Source: Bacteroidota bacterium (lineage in GTDB: Bacteria; Bacteroidota; Bacteroidia; Bacteroidales; JADFUO01). From it: a stretch of 7,826 nt of DNA. The position numbers and the translations under genes were made by a program. Of this stretch, positions 1-5,757 are shown one piece after another; the first letter of the stretch is position 1, and each line of letters starts with the position of its first letter. The notes under the pieces are model-generated. The model did not search any database. It was given only the letters and a program-made list of their open reading frames with translations, and was not told where the DNA came from. The DNA lies in the NCBI GenBank assembly GCA_030614305.1, contig JAUWKH010000072.1:1-7826 (forward strand), written 5' to 3'.

Positions 1-30
1 AAGGTGATAGAAAATATTGTAACCGTTCAT
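1..30 (-). CDS. Possible 5' end of a gene cut by the window edge
   Basis: An ATG on the minus strand at 30-28 opens a frame reading MNGYNIFYHL that runs off the window. It lies two bases after the TAG stop of the DUF2851 gene, and GAGAGGA sits about eight bases upstream, so a translationally coupled downstream gene is plausible. The plus strand also has an open frame here (KVIENIVTVHS, stop TAA at 34-36), which could instead be the end of a convergent gene. Ten codons do not allow a product call. Confidence 0.3.
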   Translation of the reverse strand, partial: MNGYNIFYHL

Positions 31-32
31 AG

Positions 33-1304
33 CTAAATTCCTCTCAATAAAATATTTCCTATCTGGCAATTCAGGCACTTTTTTTCATTACAATAATAAT
101 TTTTTAGTTCCAATAATGATTGTGTAGTATATGCTGTTGAAGCTCTTAATCCCAGTTCCTGCCATTTCCGGATGATCGAGTTTTTTTCACCAGGCACCTG
201 AGCTAATAATTGCAGGGCTTTTTCTTTATATGAATAGTTATCTTTTTTAAGACCATATACAAATAAAAACGGGACAATTGTGTTGATGATGATAAGATTC
301 AGAGCATTATTCCCAAAGGACTTTTTTCTTTTTACAGATGGTTTGTCAAAAATATAATGAGTGTCCCAATATCCTGAAGTTGAAATATCAAATAATTTGT
401 AAACTTCATTTAAAGTGTTGAGTTTAATTATTTTTGAAAATAAAGCAGATGATTTGTAGATCAGGTTTGCAAACTGGGAAATTCTTATTGTCGGGAAATT
501 TGAGGGACGTAACCTGAGAAATTTCCAAAGAAAACCATCAACCGGTTTTAATGAAAATTTCTTTTTTAGAAAATTATACTCATTTTTCAAGTTGTTCGGA
601 TATTCATCTTTAAAATCAGTTTCAAGTAATCCTGCCTGTCCAAACAACAATGATTCAATCTGAAATTGATTGTTTTTATGTTTTGCAAGATAATTAACGG
701 GTAATGATTTTGCCAGTAATTCAAAAGGTTCGGCATTTGTATTAAACCCGAAATTCCTTGCAAGATATTGATAAAAAGTTTGTTCCCAGTTGTTTTTATT
801 TAAATTTAAAGTTGATTCTATAGTTTTTGCTTTATGTTCGAGGCGTTCGATAAGAAGTCTTTCAAGCCAGCTATTTAAATGAAATTCGTCAATATTGCCG
901 ATTAATTTCTGGCAAGGTATCCAATATTTGTTAGTCATAAAACTTTTGTACCGGTAGTATAATTTTTTATCGAATTTTTCATTTAATTCAATAGTTGGGA
1001 TGATTTCGCTGTTATTTCGTTTAATTATTGCATCATTTTTATAAACTACATGTAAAATGATATTATCAAAAGCATTATTTTCCTGATGATTATGTTTGTA
1101 CCAATCAGAAGAGTTTACATGTATTTCAACATTTCCTGCCCAGATAGTATCACCGATTTTAATTTTTGCATTAAAAAAATCAGGTCCGGAATCAGTGTTT
1201 CTTTCTCCTGATTTTAAAATATTTATTGATTCTCCTGATGTTGTGGTAATATCCTTGTCAAACAACCTGAACATCCAGATGTAATAGAGGAATTCTTCAG
1301 TCAT
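33..1304 (-). CDS. DUF2851 family protein
   Basis: A complete 423-residue protein that I recognise as the DUF2851 family, common in Bacteroidota and of unknown function. The N-terminal third carries the family signature: SGPDFFNAKI (about residues 39-48), WAGNVEIHVNSSDW (55-68), then paired histidines H71 and H73 and an ILHVVY strand (83-88). The middle has a helical region with LRLRPSNFPTIRI (263-275). The C-terminus ends in a cysteine cluster, C405-x4-C410-x2-C413, that might bind a metal. No signal peptide or membrane segment is evident, so it is probably cytoplasmic. The ATG at 1304 precedes MTEEFLYYIW, the expected family start. The upstream region has no recognisable Bacteroidota promoter and is occupied by heptamer repeats. 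The family is secure by pattern; no activity is established. Confidence 0.9.
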   Translation of the reverse strand: MTEEFLYYIWMFRLFDKDITTTSGESINILKSGERNTDSGPDFFNAKIKIGDTIWAGNVEIHVNSSDWYKHNHQENNAFDNIILHVVYKNDAIIKRNNSEIIPTIELNEKFDKKLYYRYKSFMTNKYWIPCQKLIGNIDEFHLNSWLERLLIERLEHKAKTIESTLNLNKNNWEQTFYQYLARNFGFNTNAEPFELLAKSLPVNYLAKHKNNQFQIESLLFGQAGLLETDFKDEYPNNLKNEYNFLKKKFSLKPVDGFLWKFLRLRPSNFPTIRISQFANLIYKSSALFSKIIKLNTLNEVYKLFDISTSGYWDTHYIFDKPSVKRKKSFGNNALNLIIINTIVPFLFVYGLKKDNYSYKEKALQLLAQVPGEKNSIIRKWQELGLRASTAYTTQSLLELKNYYCNEKKCLNCQIGNILLRGI

Positions 1305-1359
1305 GGGTTTGGTTTTTGTATATTTTTAGTATTATGTTAAATAATATGGTTTTAAACAA

Positions 1360-1394
1360 GATAAAAGATAAAAGTAAAAAGATAAAAGTAAAAA
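1360..1394 (+). repeat. Heptamer array, left arm of a 31-bp inverted repeat
   Basis: Five consecutive 7-bp units in perfect register: X X Y X Y, where X is GATAAAA and Y is GTAAAAA. Bases 1360-1390 are repeated exactly, in inverted orientation, at 1818-1848. The two arms enclose the broken four-helix-bundle gene. The array lies between that gene's 3' end and the start of the DUF2851 gene. Confidence 0.9.
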
Positions 1395-1411
1395 AGATAA
1401 GTTTATGGAAT

Positions 1412-1771
1412 TTAAATAGTTATCTTGATTTTTGAACAATAGAACCTAAATATCTTTTTTAGTTCAATCGATTCGCTTATTAGCCAAATGGATTCATTTA
1501 CGTCCAAATTATTAGGTTCAATTTCTTTAATTATTCTATGCCAATAGTTTGATTCTCTCATTTCTCTTAAGGATATTCTGATTTTATTGGTAAAATCTGC
1601 TTTTGAAGAACCTGCTTGTGCTTCTTAGTAATTAGCTCCTGATGATGTGGAACTCTTTGTTAATTGATACCGGATAATTTTCATTTCAGTACTATCAGGT
1701 AATGTTTTTAAAAATATTATTGTGCGAACTGCAAAATTAAAAAGACGTTGTGATAAATCATTTTTTTTCAT
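1412..1771 (-). pseudogene. Four-helix-bundle (S23/23S rRNA intervening-sequence) protein gene with an internal stop
   Basis: Reading from the ATG at 1771 gives a 120-codon frame ending in TAA at 1414-1412, the normal length for the four helix bundle protein family (TIGR02436, S23 type). It starts MKKNDLSQRLFNFAVRTIIF, continues with IRYQLTKSSTSSGANY and, after the stop, EAQAGSSKADFTNKIRISLR, REMRESNYWHR and a final helix. The family consensus at the break is close to SGANYEEAQ, but codon 49 is TAA (1627-1625), where a GAA would be expected. No other stop or frameshift is present, so the lesion looks recent, or the base may be a sequencing error. Relatives are found inside 23S rRNA intervening sequences or as free-standing genes; their function is unclear, though Avd of diversity-generating retroelements shares the fold. 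The gene is enclosed by a 31-bp inverted repeat. Confidence 0.85.
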
Positions 1772-1817
1772 AAGGGTATAAAAATAGAATGTTTGAAATA
1801 AATAAAAACAATTAATG

Positions 1818-1848
1818 TACTTTTATCTTTTTACTTTTATCTTTTATC
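1818..1848 (-). repeat. Heptamer array, right arm of the 31-bp inverted repeat
   Basis: The reverse complement of 1818-1848 is identical over all 31 bases to 1360-1390. Read on the minus strand it has the same unit order, X X Y X, with X GATAAAA and Y GTAAAAA. Similarity continues outward for about six more bases with one mismatch (AAACAA against AAATAA) and stops inward after GTA. It lies upstream of the four-helix-bundle pseudogene. Confidence 0.9.
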
Positions 1849-1887
1849 TTATTTTTACTTAATACCATTTTGCTAAAAATGTCATAA

Positions 1888-2141
1888 AACATCATTAACC
1901 TGCTTAATTCAAGAATTTTTATTCCGGTTGAGATGGACGGAACTCCGGGTAAGGTAGTTTTTGAGATTGCCCACCGTGATCCTCAATCAAAAATATACTG
2001 GCATCTTGATGAAGAATATATTGGCTTTACAGAAAATTTATTTCAAATGGAAATGAGGCCTGAAAAGGTAAACATATAGTTACTGTTGTGGATGGATCAG
2101 GATCGGAAGCAGTTGTGAAGTTTGAAATAGTAAATAACTGA
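1888..2141 (+). pseudogene. pbpC: 3' remnant of a penicillin-binding protein 1C gene, frameshifted
   Basis: The plus strand encodes a fragment that I recognise as the extreme C-terminal domain of PBP1C (BiPBP_C type): IFIPVEMDGTPGKVVFEIAH from 1915, then RDPQSKIYWHLDEEYIG and TENLFQMEMRPEK. The frame then hits TAG at 2077-2079. Shifting frame near 2066-2069 restores the expected ending, HIVTVVDGSGSEAVVKFEI followed by VNN and TGA at 2139-2141. The family usually reads PEKGKH here, so one G appears lost from a short G run. Upstream the frame closes at TAA 1885-1887, and no transglycosylase or transpeptidase domain is present; that space holds the four-helix-bundle cassette. PBP1C is a periplasmic, membrane-anchored peptidoglycan synthase, but this fragment cannot be functional. 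Confidence is high for the match and moderate for the exact 5' limit. Confidence 0.8.
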
Positions 2142-2183
2142 TCTTATTATACATCTAACGAGGTAAACATGTACATTTTTCTA

Positions 2184-2234
2184 CAGTCTTCAGTCTTCAG
2201 ATTGCCGACTGACTGCTGACTGTGGACTGCTGAC
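2184..2234 (+). repeat. CAGTC-type heptamer repeat with inverted halves
   Basis: The stretch parses in 7-bp units without slippage: CAGTCTT twice, then CAGATTG, CCGACTG, ACTGCTG, ACTGTGG and ACTGCTG. The first half is rich in CAGTC and the second in its complement GACTG, so 2184-2195 can pair with 2211-2222 as two 5-bp helices around a 2-nt internal loop. It is related in sequence to the array at 6368-6409. Confidence 0.85.
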
Positions 2235-2332
2235 CGCAAATGGTTTATATCTATTTATAAAATATCACAATTTATACCGTTTTTAGTATAAGCTTATTGT
2301 TCAAAAAACTTCAGATATTTATTAAATGAAAG

Positions 2333-2361
2333 CCTCTTAGCAGTTCCAAACTGCTTAGCGG
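2333..2361 (+). repeat. Palindromic repeat hairpin, copy 1
   Basis: The core is CTTAGC, AGTT, loop CCA, AACT, then GCTTAGCGG. GCAGTT (2340-2345) pairs perfectly with AACTGC (2349-2354). Further out, after one T-T mismatch, the flanks pair again with a single break. The second copy lies 49 bases downstream and differs inside the stem by compensating changes. Confidence 0.8.
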
Positions 2362-2381
2362 CTAAATTTATTTCTGATCAT

Positions 2382-2410
2382 CCGCTTAGCGCCTCCAAGG
2401 CGCTTAGCGG
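2382..2410 (+). repeat. Palindromic repeat hairpin, copy 2
   Basis: The same frame as the copy at 2333-2361, CTTAGC then a stem, loop CCA, stem and GCTTAGCGG, but the inner stem is GCCT/AGGC instead of AGTT/AACT. CCGCT (2382-2386) pairs with AGCGG (2406-2410), and AGCGCCT (2388-2394) with AGGCGCT (2398-2404), leaving one T-T mismatch in a 12-pair stem. A T-rich stretch follows, so it might also end transcription; that is inference. Confidence 0.82.
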
Positions 2411-2427
2411 GTTTTCTTTAAATGTTT

Positions 2428-2476
2428 TTTTTACTTTATACTTTAGCCTTTAGCCTTTTTTCTTTAGCCTTCCTCC
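2428..2476 (-). repeat. TTTAGCC heptamer array
   Basis: Seven consecutive 7-bp units keep register: TTTTTAC, TTTATAC, TTTAGCC twice, TTTTTTC, TTTAGCC and TTCCTCC. TTTAGCC is the reverse complement of GGCTAAA, the main unit of the array after rny (5075-5160), so the same family occurs here in the opposite orientation. Confidence 0.85.
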
Positions 2477-2595
2477 CTCAAAACAACAAACATTTGCTTT
2501 ACTATAAACTTTTAAAATAAATAAATTTTTATTATCTTAATAATCAAAGCAATAAAAAATAATATGCAATATTTTTAAAATTCAGGCATTATATA

Positions 2596-2627
2596 TTTGG
2601 AATTAAAAAGCTAATTTTGTATTTTTG
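2596..2627 (+). promoter_or_regulatory. Bacteroidota-type promoter for the zapB-like/zapA operon
   Basis: TTTG at 2596-2599 (-33 element) and TATTTTTG at 2620-2627 (-7 element, consensus TAnnTTTG) are separated by 20 bases, matching the known Bacteroidota primary-sigma arrangement. Transcription would start near 2633-2635, giving a leader of about 32 bases before the ATG at 2667. Two more TAnnTTTG matches (2592-2599 and 2612-2619) are nearby but lack a properly spaced TTTG. Confidence 0.6.
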
Positions 2628-2666
2628 TTGAGTTATAACAAATATAGTAAAGTAAGAATTTAATAA

Positions 2667-2954
2667 ATGAACGATGCACATGAATTAATTTCCGGAATAG
2701 AGTACAAAGTCAGGAAGTTAGTGAATTTGCAAAAAGAAAATAAATCGGAAAATGAATTATTATTAAATCAAAATACAGAATTAAAAAACAATATAGAAGA
2801 ACAAAAAAAAATTATTAATCAATTAAAAGAAGAATTTAATAGAATAAAATTAGCCAAATCGCTTGAATCCATGAAAGGATCAAATGATGCTAAATTAAAA
2901 ATAAATGAACTGGTGCGGGAAATAGATAAGTGTATTGAGCTTTTAAGTAATTAG
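2667..2954 (+). CDS. Small coiled-coil protein upstream of zapA (ZapB-like)
   Basis: A 95-residue acidic and lysine-rich protein. Residues about 10-65 form a long predicted coiled coil (LVNLQKENKSENELLLNQ, then IEEQKKIINQLKEEFNRIK). A linker rich in S, G and N follows, and the conserved-looking tail ends LVREIDKCIELLSN. No signal peptide or membrane segment is seen, so it is cytoplasmic. It lies 20 bases upstream of zapA and is probably transcribed with it from the promoter at 2596-2627. Small coiled-coil proteins are commonly encoded in this position in Bacteroidota and are usually annotated as hypothetical. The size, fold and linkage suggest a ZapB-like partner bridging ZapA at the FtsZ ring. 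This is inference from context, since coiled coils give little family signal. Confidence 0.8.
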   Translation: MNDAHELISGIEYKVRKLVNLQKENKSENELLLNQNTELKNNIEEQKKIINQLKEEFNRIKLAKSLESMKGSNDAKLKINELVREIDKCIELLSN

Positions 2955-2974
2955 TTGATAACCGGTTATATTAA

Positions 2975-3262
2975 ATGGATGAATTAACAATATCAGTTAC
3001 AATAGCTGACAGACCATATAGATTAACAATAAAAAAAGAGGAAGAAGAAACAATTCGGAAGGCAGCTAAATTAATTAACGAAAAAATAAAAGATTATTCT
3101 GAAAATTATGCGTTTAATGATAAACAGGATTTGCTGGCAATGGTGTCGTTACAATATGCTAATACTTCGCTAAATCTTGAAAAACAAAATAAGAATACGG
3201 ATAATCGGTTTGCCGAAAGATTGTTAGAAATAAATAAGGTTTTATCAGATAATTTAGTTTAA
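2975..3262 (+). CDS. zapA: Cell division protein ZapA
   Basis: A complete 95-residue ZapA, a cytoplasmic FtsZ-associated protein that cross-links FtsZ filaments and stabilises the division ring. The N-terminal part (residues 3-20, LTISVTIADRPYRLTIKKEE) is the beta strand pair typical of ZapA. It is followed by the helix EETIRKAAKLINEKIKDY, then the signature DKQDLLAMVSLQYA (49-62) that begins the long dimerising coiled coil. The C-terminal helix is short, as in other Bacteroidota ZapA proteins. The ATG at 2975 gives the expected MDELTI start. The gene follows the ZapB-like gene by 20 bases and is followed by the 6S-like RNA and rny, an order I know from other members of the phylum. Confidence 0.92.
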   Translation: MDELTISVTIADRPYRLTIKKEEEETIRKAAKLINEKIKDYSENYAFNDKQDLLAMVSLQYANTSLNLEKQNKNTDNRFAERLLEINKVLSDNLV

Positions 3263-3301
3263 AAGATATATTACATACGTTCATTGAAAAATATTAAAAT
3301 T

Positions 3302-3501
3302 TACCCGCATTAATTCAAATATGTTTGTAAACTCAACATTATAAAATTTAGAGTTAAAGCTCATAAATTCGTAGGACGGGCCTCAGTCCGCTTAGGTGGA
3401 ATTTCCGGTTAACACCGGGACAGTGGAAGTTCGAAAAATTTGGCAACTCTATCCATGTCATCTGGGGTTTACTAAACTCCTGAATTTCTGCGGGTTTTTT
3501 T
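3302..3501 (+). ncRNA. ssrS: 6S RNA candidate
   Basis: About 195 bases between zapA and rny have no coding frame and fold into a long rod. The ends pair strongly: ACCCGCA (3303-3309) with TGCGGGT (3489-3495), AATTCA (3312-3317) with TGAATT (3481-3486), and GTTTGTAAACTC (3323-3334) with 3465-3477 through one bulge. TAGAGTT (3349-3355) pairs with AACTCTA (3445-3451). Inside are GGAC/GTCC (3374-3377 with 3386-3389) and an apical hairpin CCGGT/ACCGG (3405-3409 with 3414-3418). The size, the closed rod with interior loops and the location next to zapA (also the neighbour of ssrS in E. coli) fit 6S RNA, which binds RNA polymerase holoenzyme as a promoter mimic. The closing stem followed by a T tract (3495-3512) could also terminate transcription. 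The family call rests on context and fold; no covariance model was run. I see no clear promoter of its own. Confidence 0.78.
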
Positions 3502-3529
3502 ATTTTTTATTTAACTAACAAAAAAGAAT

Positions 3530-5074
3530 ATGGATATAATAGTATTATGTATAATTATAGGTGTTGTTGCATTGTTCGCAGGTGGCTTGATTACCTCTAC
3601 CTTTTTAAGGAAATCAGTAGAAAAGAAAAGTGAAAATATCTTAAGGGAAGCACAGGATAAAGCTGAGGTTATCAAAAAGGATAAGATATTACAAGCAAAA
3701 GAAAAATTTCTTCAATTAAAGTCTGAACACGAGAGGATTATCAATGAAAAAAATAATATAATCCAAAAAAGTGAAAACCGCCTTAAACAAAAAGAAGCAA
3801 CAATTTCGCAGAAAATGGAAGAATTTCAGCGAAAGCAAAATGAGATCAATACAATTAAGTCAAACCTTACAAATCAGCTTGAGATAATCAATAAAAAACA
3901 AATTGACCTGGAAAAAGCATATAACAGACAAGTTGAACAATTGGAAGAAATTTCGAGTTTGTCGGCAAATGAAGCCAAATCTCAATTAATTGAAACATTA
4001 AAAGATGAAGCCAAATCCGAGGCAGCAGTTTACATCAGGGAAATTGTTGATGAAGCAAAGCTTTCGGCAAATTCAGAAGCAAAAAAGCTTGTTATTGAAA
4101 CAATTCAACGTACGGCTGCTGAACACACAATAGAAAATTCGGTTTCGGTTTTTAATATTGAAAATGATGAGGTAAAAGGCAGGATAATCGGCAGGGAAGG
4201 ACGAAATATTAGAACATTGGAAGCGCTTACAGGTATTGAGATTATTATTGATGATTCTCCGGATGCTATTTTGCTTTCCGGATTTGATCCGATTAGAAGG
4301 GAGATAGCTAAACTCTCTTTACATAAATTAGTTACTGATGGTCGTATTCATCCGGCACGTATTGAGGAAATTGTAGCGAAAACAAAGAAACAGATTGAGC
4401 AGGAAGTTATTGATGTTGGAAAAAGGACTGCCATTGACCTTGGTATTCATAATATGCATCATGAACTTATACGAATGATAGGTAAGATGAAATACAGGTC
4501 TTCTTATGGGCAAAACCTGCTTCAACACTCAAGAGAAGTTGCCAATTTATGTTCTACTATGGCTGCCGAGCTAGGTTTAAATACTAAAATTGCCAAAAGA
4601 GCTGGATTGCTGCACGATATTGGCAAAGTGCCTGATAATGAATCCGAATTACCACATGCAATTCTCGGAATGAAACAAGCGGAAAAATTCAAGGAAAAAC
4701 CGGAAATTTGTAATGCAATCGGAGCACATCACGATGAAATAGAAATGAGTTCATTGATAGCACCTATTGTTCAGATTTGTGATGCTATCTCCGGAGCAAG
4801 ACCTGGTGCAAGACGTGAAGTGGTTGAATCATATATTCAAAGATTAAATAAATTGGAAGAATTGGCATTGACTTATCCCGGTGTTGTAAAAACCTATGCC
4901 ATACAAGCAGGGAGAGAACTGCGGGTGATTGTGGGCGCTGATAAAGTTTCAGACAGTGAAGCAAATAAAATTTCTTATGATCTGTCAAGGAAAATACAGG
5001 ATGAGATGACATATCCGGGCCAGGTAAAAATAACAGTGATTCGCGAAACAAGGGCTATTAGTTATGCCAAGTAG
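3530..5074 (+). CDS. rny: Ribonuclease Y
   Basis: A complete 514-residue RNase Y, the membrane-anchored endoribonuclease that starts mRNA decay and processing. Domains in order: an N-terminal transmembrane helix (residues 3-26), a long charged coiled coil (about 30-200), a KH RNA-binding domain (about 205-270) with the loop [12 protein letters not shown] (218-229, GREG being the GxxG), and an HD domain (about 328-425). In the HD domain LLQHSREV supplies H333, [11 protein letters not shown] supplies H362-D363, AHHDE holds H400-H401, and [15 protein letters not shown] holds D418. These are the metal-site residues of the family, all present. The C-terminal domain runs to ETRAISYAK, the usual family ending. 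The ATG at 3530 is about 30 bases after the 6S-like RNA, with only a weak purine-rich AAAAAAGA ahead of it. Transcription could come from the zapA promoter or an unseen one. Heptamer repeats begin at the base after the stop codon. Confidence 0.97.
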   Translation: MDIIVLCIIIGVVALFAGGLITSTFLRKSVEKKSENILREAQDKAEVIKKDKILQAKEKFLQLKSEHERIINEKNNIIQKSENRLKQKEATISQKMEEFQRKQNEINTIKSNLTNQLEIINKKQIDLEKAYNRQVEQLEEISSLSANEAKSQLIETLKDEAKSEAAVYIREIVDEAKLSANSEAKKLVIETIQRTAAEHTIENSVSVFNIENDEVKGRIIGREGRNIRTLEALTGIEIIIDDSPDAILLSGFDPIRREIAKLSLHKLVTDGRIHPARIEEIVAKTKKQIEQEVIDVGKRTAIDLGIHNMHHELIRMIGKMKYRSSYGQNLLQHSREVANLCSTMAAELGLNTKIAKRAGLLHDIGKVPDNESELPHAILGMKQAEKFKEKPEICNAIGAHHDEIEMSSLIAPIVQICDAISGARPGARREVVESYIQRLNKLEELALTYPGVVKTYAIQAGRELRVIVGADKVSDSEANKISYDLSRKIQDEMTYPGQVKITVIRETRAISYAK

Positions 5075-5160
5075 AAAAGGCTAAAGGCTAAAGTGAAAAG
5101 GCTAAAGGCTAAAGTGAAAAGGCTAAAGTGAAAAGGCTAAAGGATAAAGTTAAAAGTTTG
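5075..5160 (+). repeat. GGCTAAA heptamer array after rny
   Basis: From 5077 twelve 7-bp units follow in unbroken register: AAGGCTA and AAGTGAA in the order X X Y X X Y X Y X, then the degenerate AAGGATA, AAGTTAA and AAGTTTG. Seen as longer repeats, a 21-bp unit occurs twice exactly (5075-5095 and 5096-5116), then a 14-bp shortened form (5117-5130) and a diverged 21-bp copy (5131-5151). It starts directly after the rny stop codon. Confidence 0.93.
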
Positions 5161-5167
5161 TTTATTG

Positions 5168-5223
5168 AATTCGTAATTCTAAATTCTTAAATCTAAAATC
5201 AAAAATCTAAAATCAAAAATCCC
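5168..5223 (+). repeat. AATCTAA-type heptamer array between convergent genes
   Basis: Eight 7-bp units in register: AATTCGT, AATTCTA, AATTCTT, then AAATCTA and AAATCAA alternating twice, and AAATCCC. It ends where the stop codon of the minus-strand lipoprotein gene begins (5224). It is in phase with the array at 5077-5160, with one 7-base spacer (5161-5167). Together the arrays fill the whole 149-bp gap, and no GC-rich terminator hairpin is visible in it. Confidence 0.88.
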
Positions 5224-5757
5224 TTATTCTTTACTTTCGTTATTCGTATTCTCTTCAAATTCCAGTATTAGTTGCTCAGGGGTTTTGCCAAGATTTTCTA
5301 TTGAAATTTTAGCATCATCAGCAAAATCATTATCTGGATATTTCTCAAGAAATTCCATATAAATTGTTTTTGCCTTTTCAAGGTCTTGTAAGTTATTTTC
5401 ATAAACAAACCCTTTCAGGAATAAGCATTCTGGTACCTTTTTAAAGTTGGGATAATCATTAATGATTTTATTGTAAATACTTATTGCCTTATCCGATTCA
5501 AGAATGTTCATCGAAATATCAGCAGCATTAAACAAGTATTTTGCTGAATTTGAATCAGCAGGAAATTTATCAGCAAATTCAATATAAGCATTAATGAGCT
5601 CTTTAGCATTGGTTTTGTTTATGCTTGTATTCTTTTCGGAAAACAAATTTTTCTCAAGCTCGTTAATTTTTGTTTCATACTTTTCATTTGACGGGCTGCA
5701 TGCAGCAAAATAAATGCTTATTAAAGCCAGGACTGATAATAATTTTAATGTTTTCAT
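5224..5757 (-). CDS. TPR-repeat lipoprotein
   Basis: A 177-residue protein with a lipoprotein signal: MKTLKLLSVLALISIYFAAC, lipobox FAAC with C20 as the lipidated residue and serine at +2, so it should be anchored in the envelope, probably the outer membrane. After a short coiled segment (about 26-45), TPR-like helical pairs occupy about 52-155: ELINAYIEFADKFP, AKYLFNAADISMN, AISIYNKIINDYPN, CLFLKGFVYENN and AKTIYMEFLEKYPDNDFADD. These resemble the YbgF/BamD type of TPR, where the aromatic plus KYP spacing is typical. It ends in an acidic tail. The start overlaps the deformylase stop in ATGA (5757-5754), indicating an operon with translational coupling. In my knowledge of Bacteroidota, a TPR protein commonly follows def, but its specific role is unknown. 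It should not be called BamD on this evidence, because it is shorter and lacks the full set of repeats. Confidence 0.88.
   Translation of the reverse strand: MKTLKLLSVLALISIYFAACSPSNEKYETKINELEKNLFSEKNTSINKTNAKELINAYIEFADKFPADSNSAKYLFNAADISMNILESDKAISIYNKIINDYPNFKKVPECLFLKGFVYENNLQDLEKAKTIYMEFLEKYPDNDFADDAKISIENLGKTPEQLILEFEENTNNESKE

Larger units (their letters stand above)
2142..2666. other. Gene-free repeat-rich intergenic region
   Basis: I see no coding frame of family-like character on either strand in these 525 bases. The region holds a CAGTC-type heptamer repeat (2184-2234), two related palindromic hairpins (2336-2410), a TTTAGCC heptamer array (2428-2476) and a promoter (2596-2627). 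In Bacteroidota I would expect pheT or another housekeeping gene ahead of the zapB-like/zapA pair, so this may be a rearrangement breakpoint; that is inference. Confidence 0.7.

Noticed and set aside
1096..1284. Plus-strand open frame of 62 codons
   Set aside because: It lies entirely opposite the well-supported DUF2851 coding sequence and shows no family-like pattern.
1672..1771. The four-helix-bundle gene as part of a diversity-generating retroelement (Avd-like)
   Set aside because: No reverse transcriptase, template repeat or variable repeat is visible in the window, and the sequence matches the S23/intervening-sequence type better.
4328..4528. Minus-strand open frame of 66 codons
   Set aside because: It lies within rny, opposite the region joining the KH and HD domains, where the plus-strand protein is clearly conserved.
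4785..5051. Minus-strand open frame of 88 codons
   Set aside because: It is opposite the conserved C-terminal part of RNase Y and its translation looks like low-quality antisense sequence.
5075..5223. Possible CRISPR array
   Set aside because: The repeats are 7-21 bp and directly adjoining with no unique spacers, and no cas genes are nearby.
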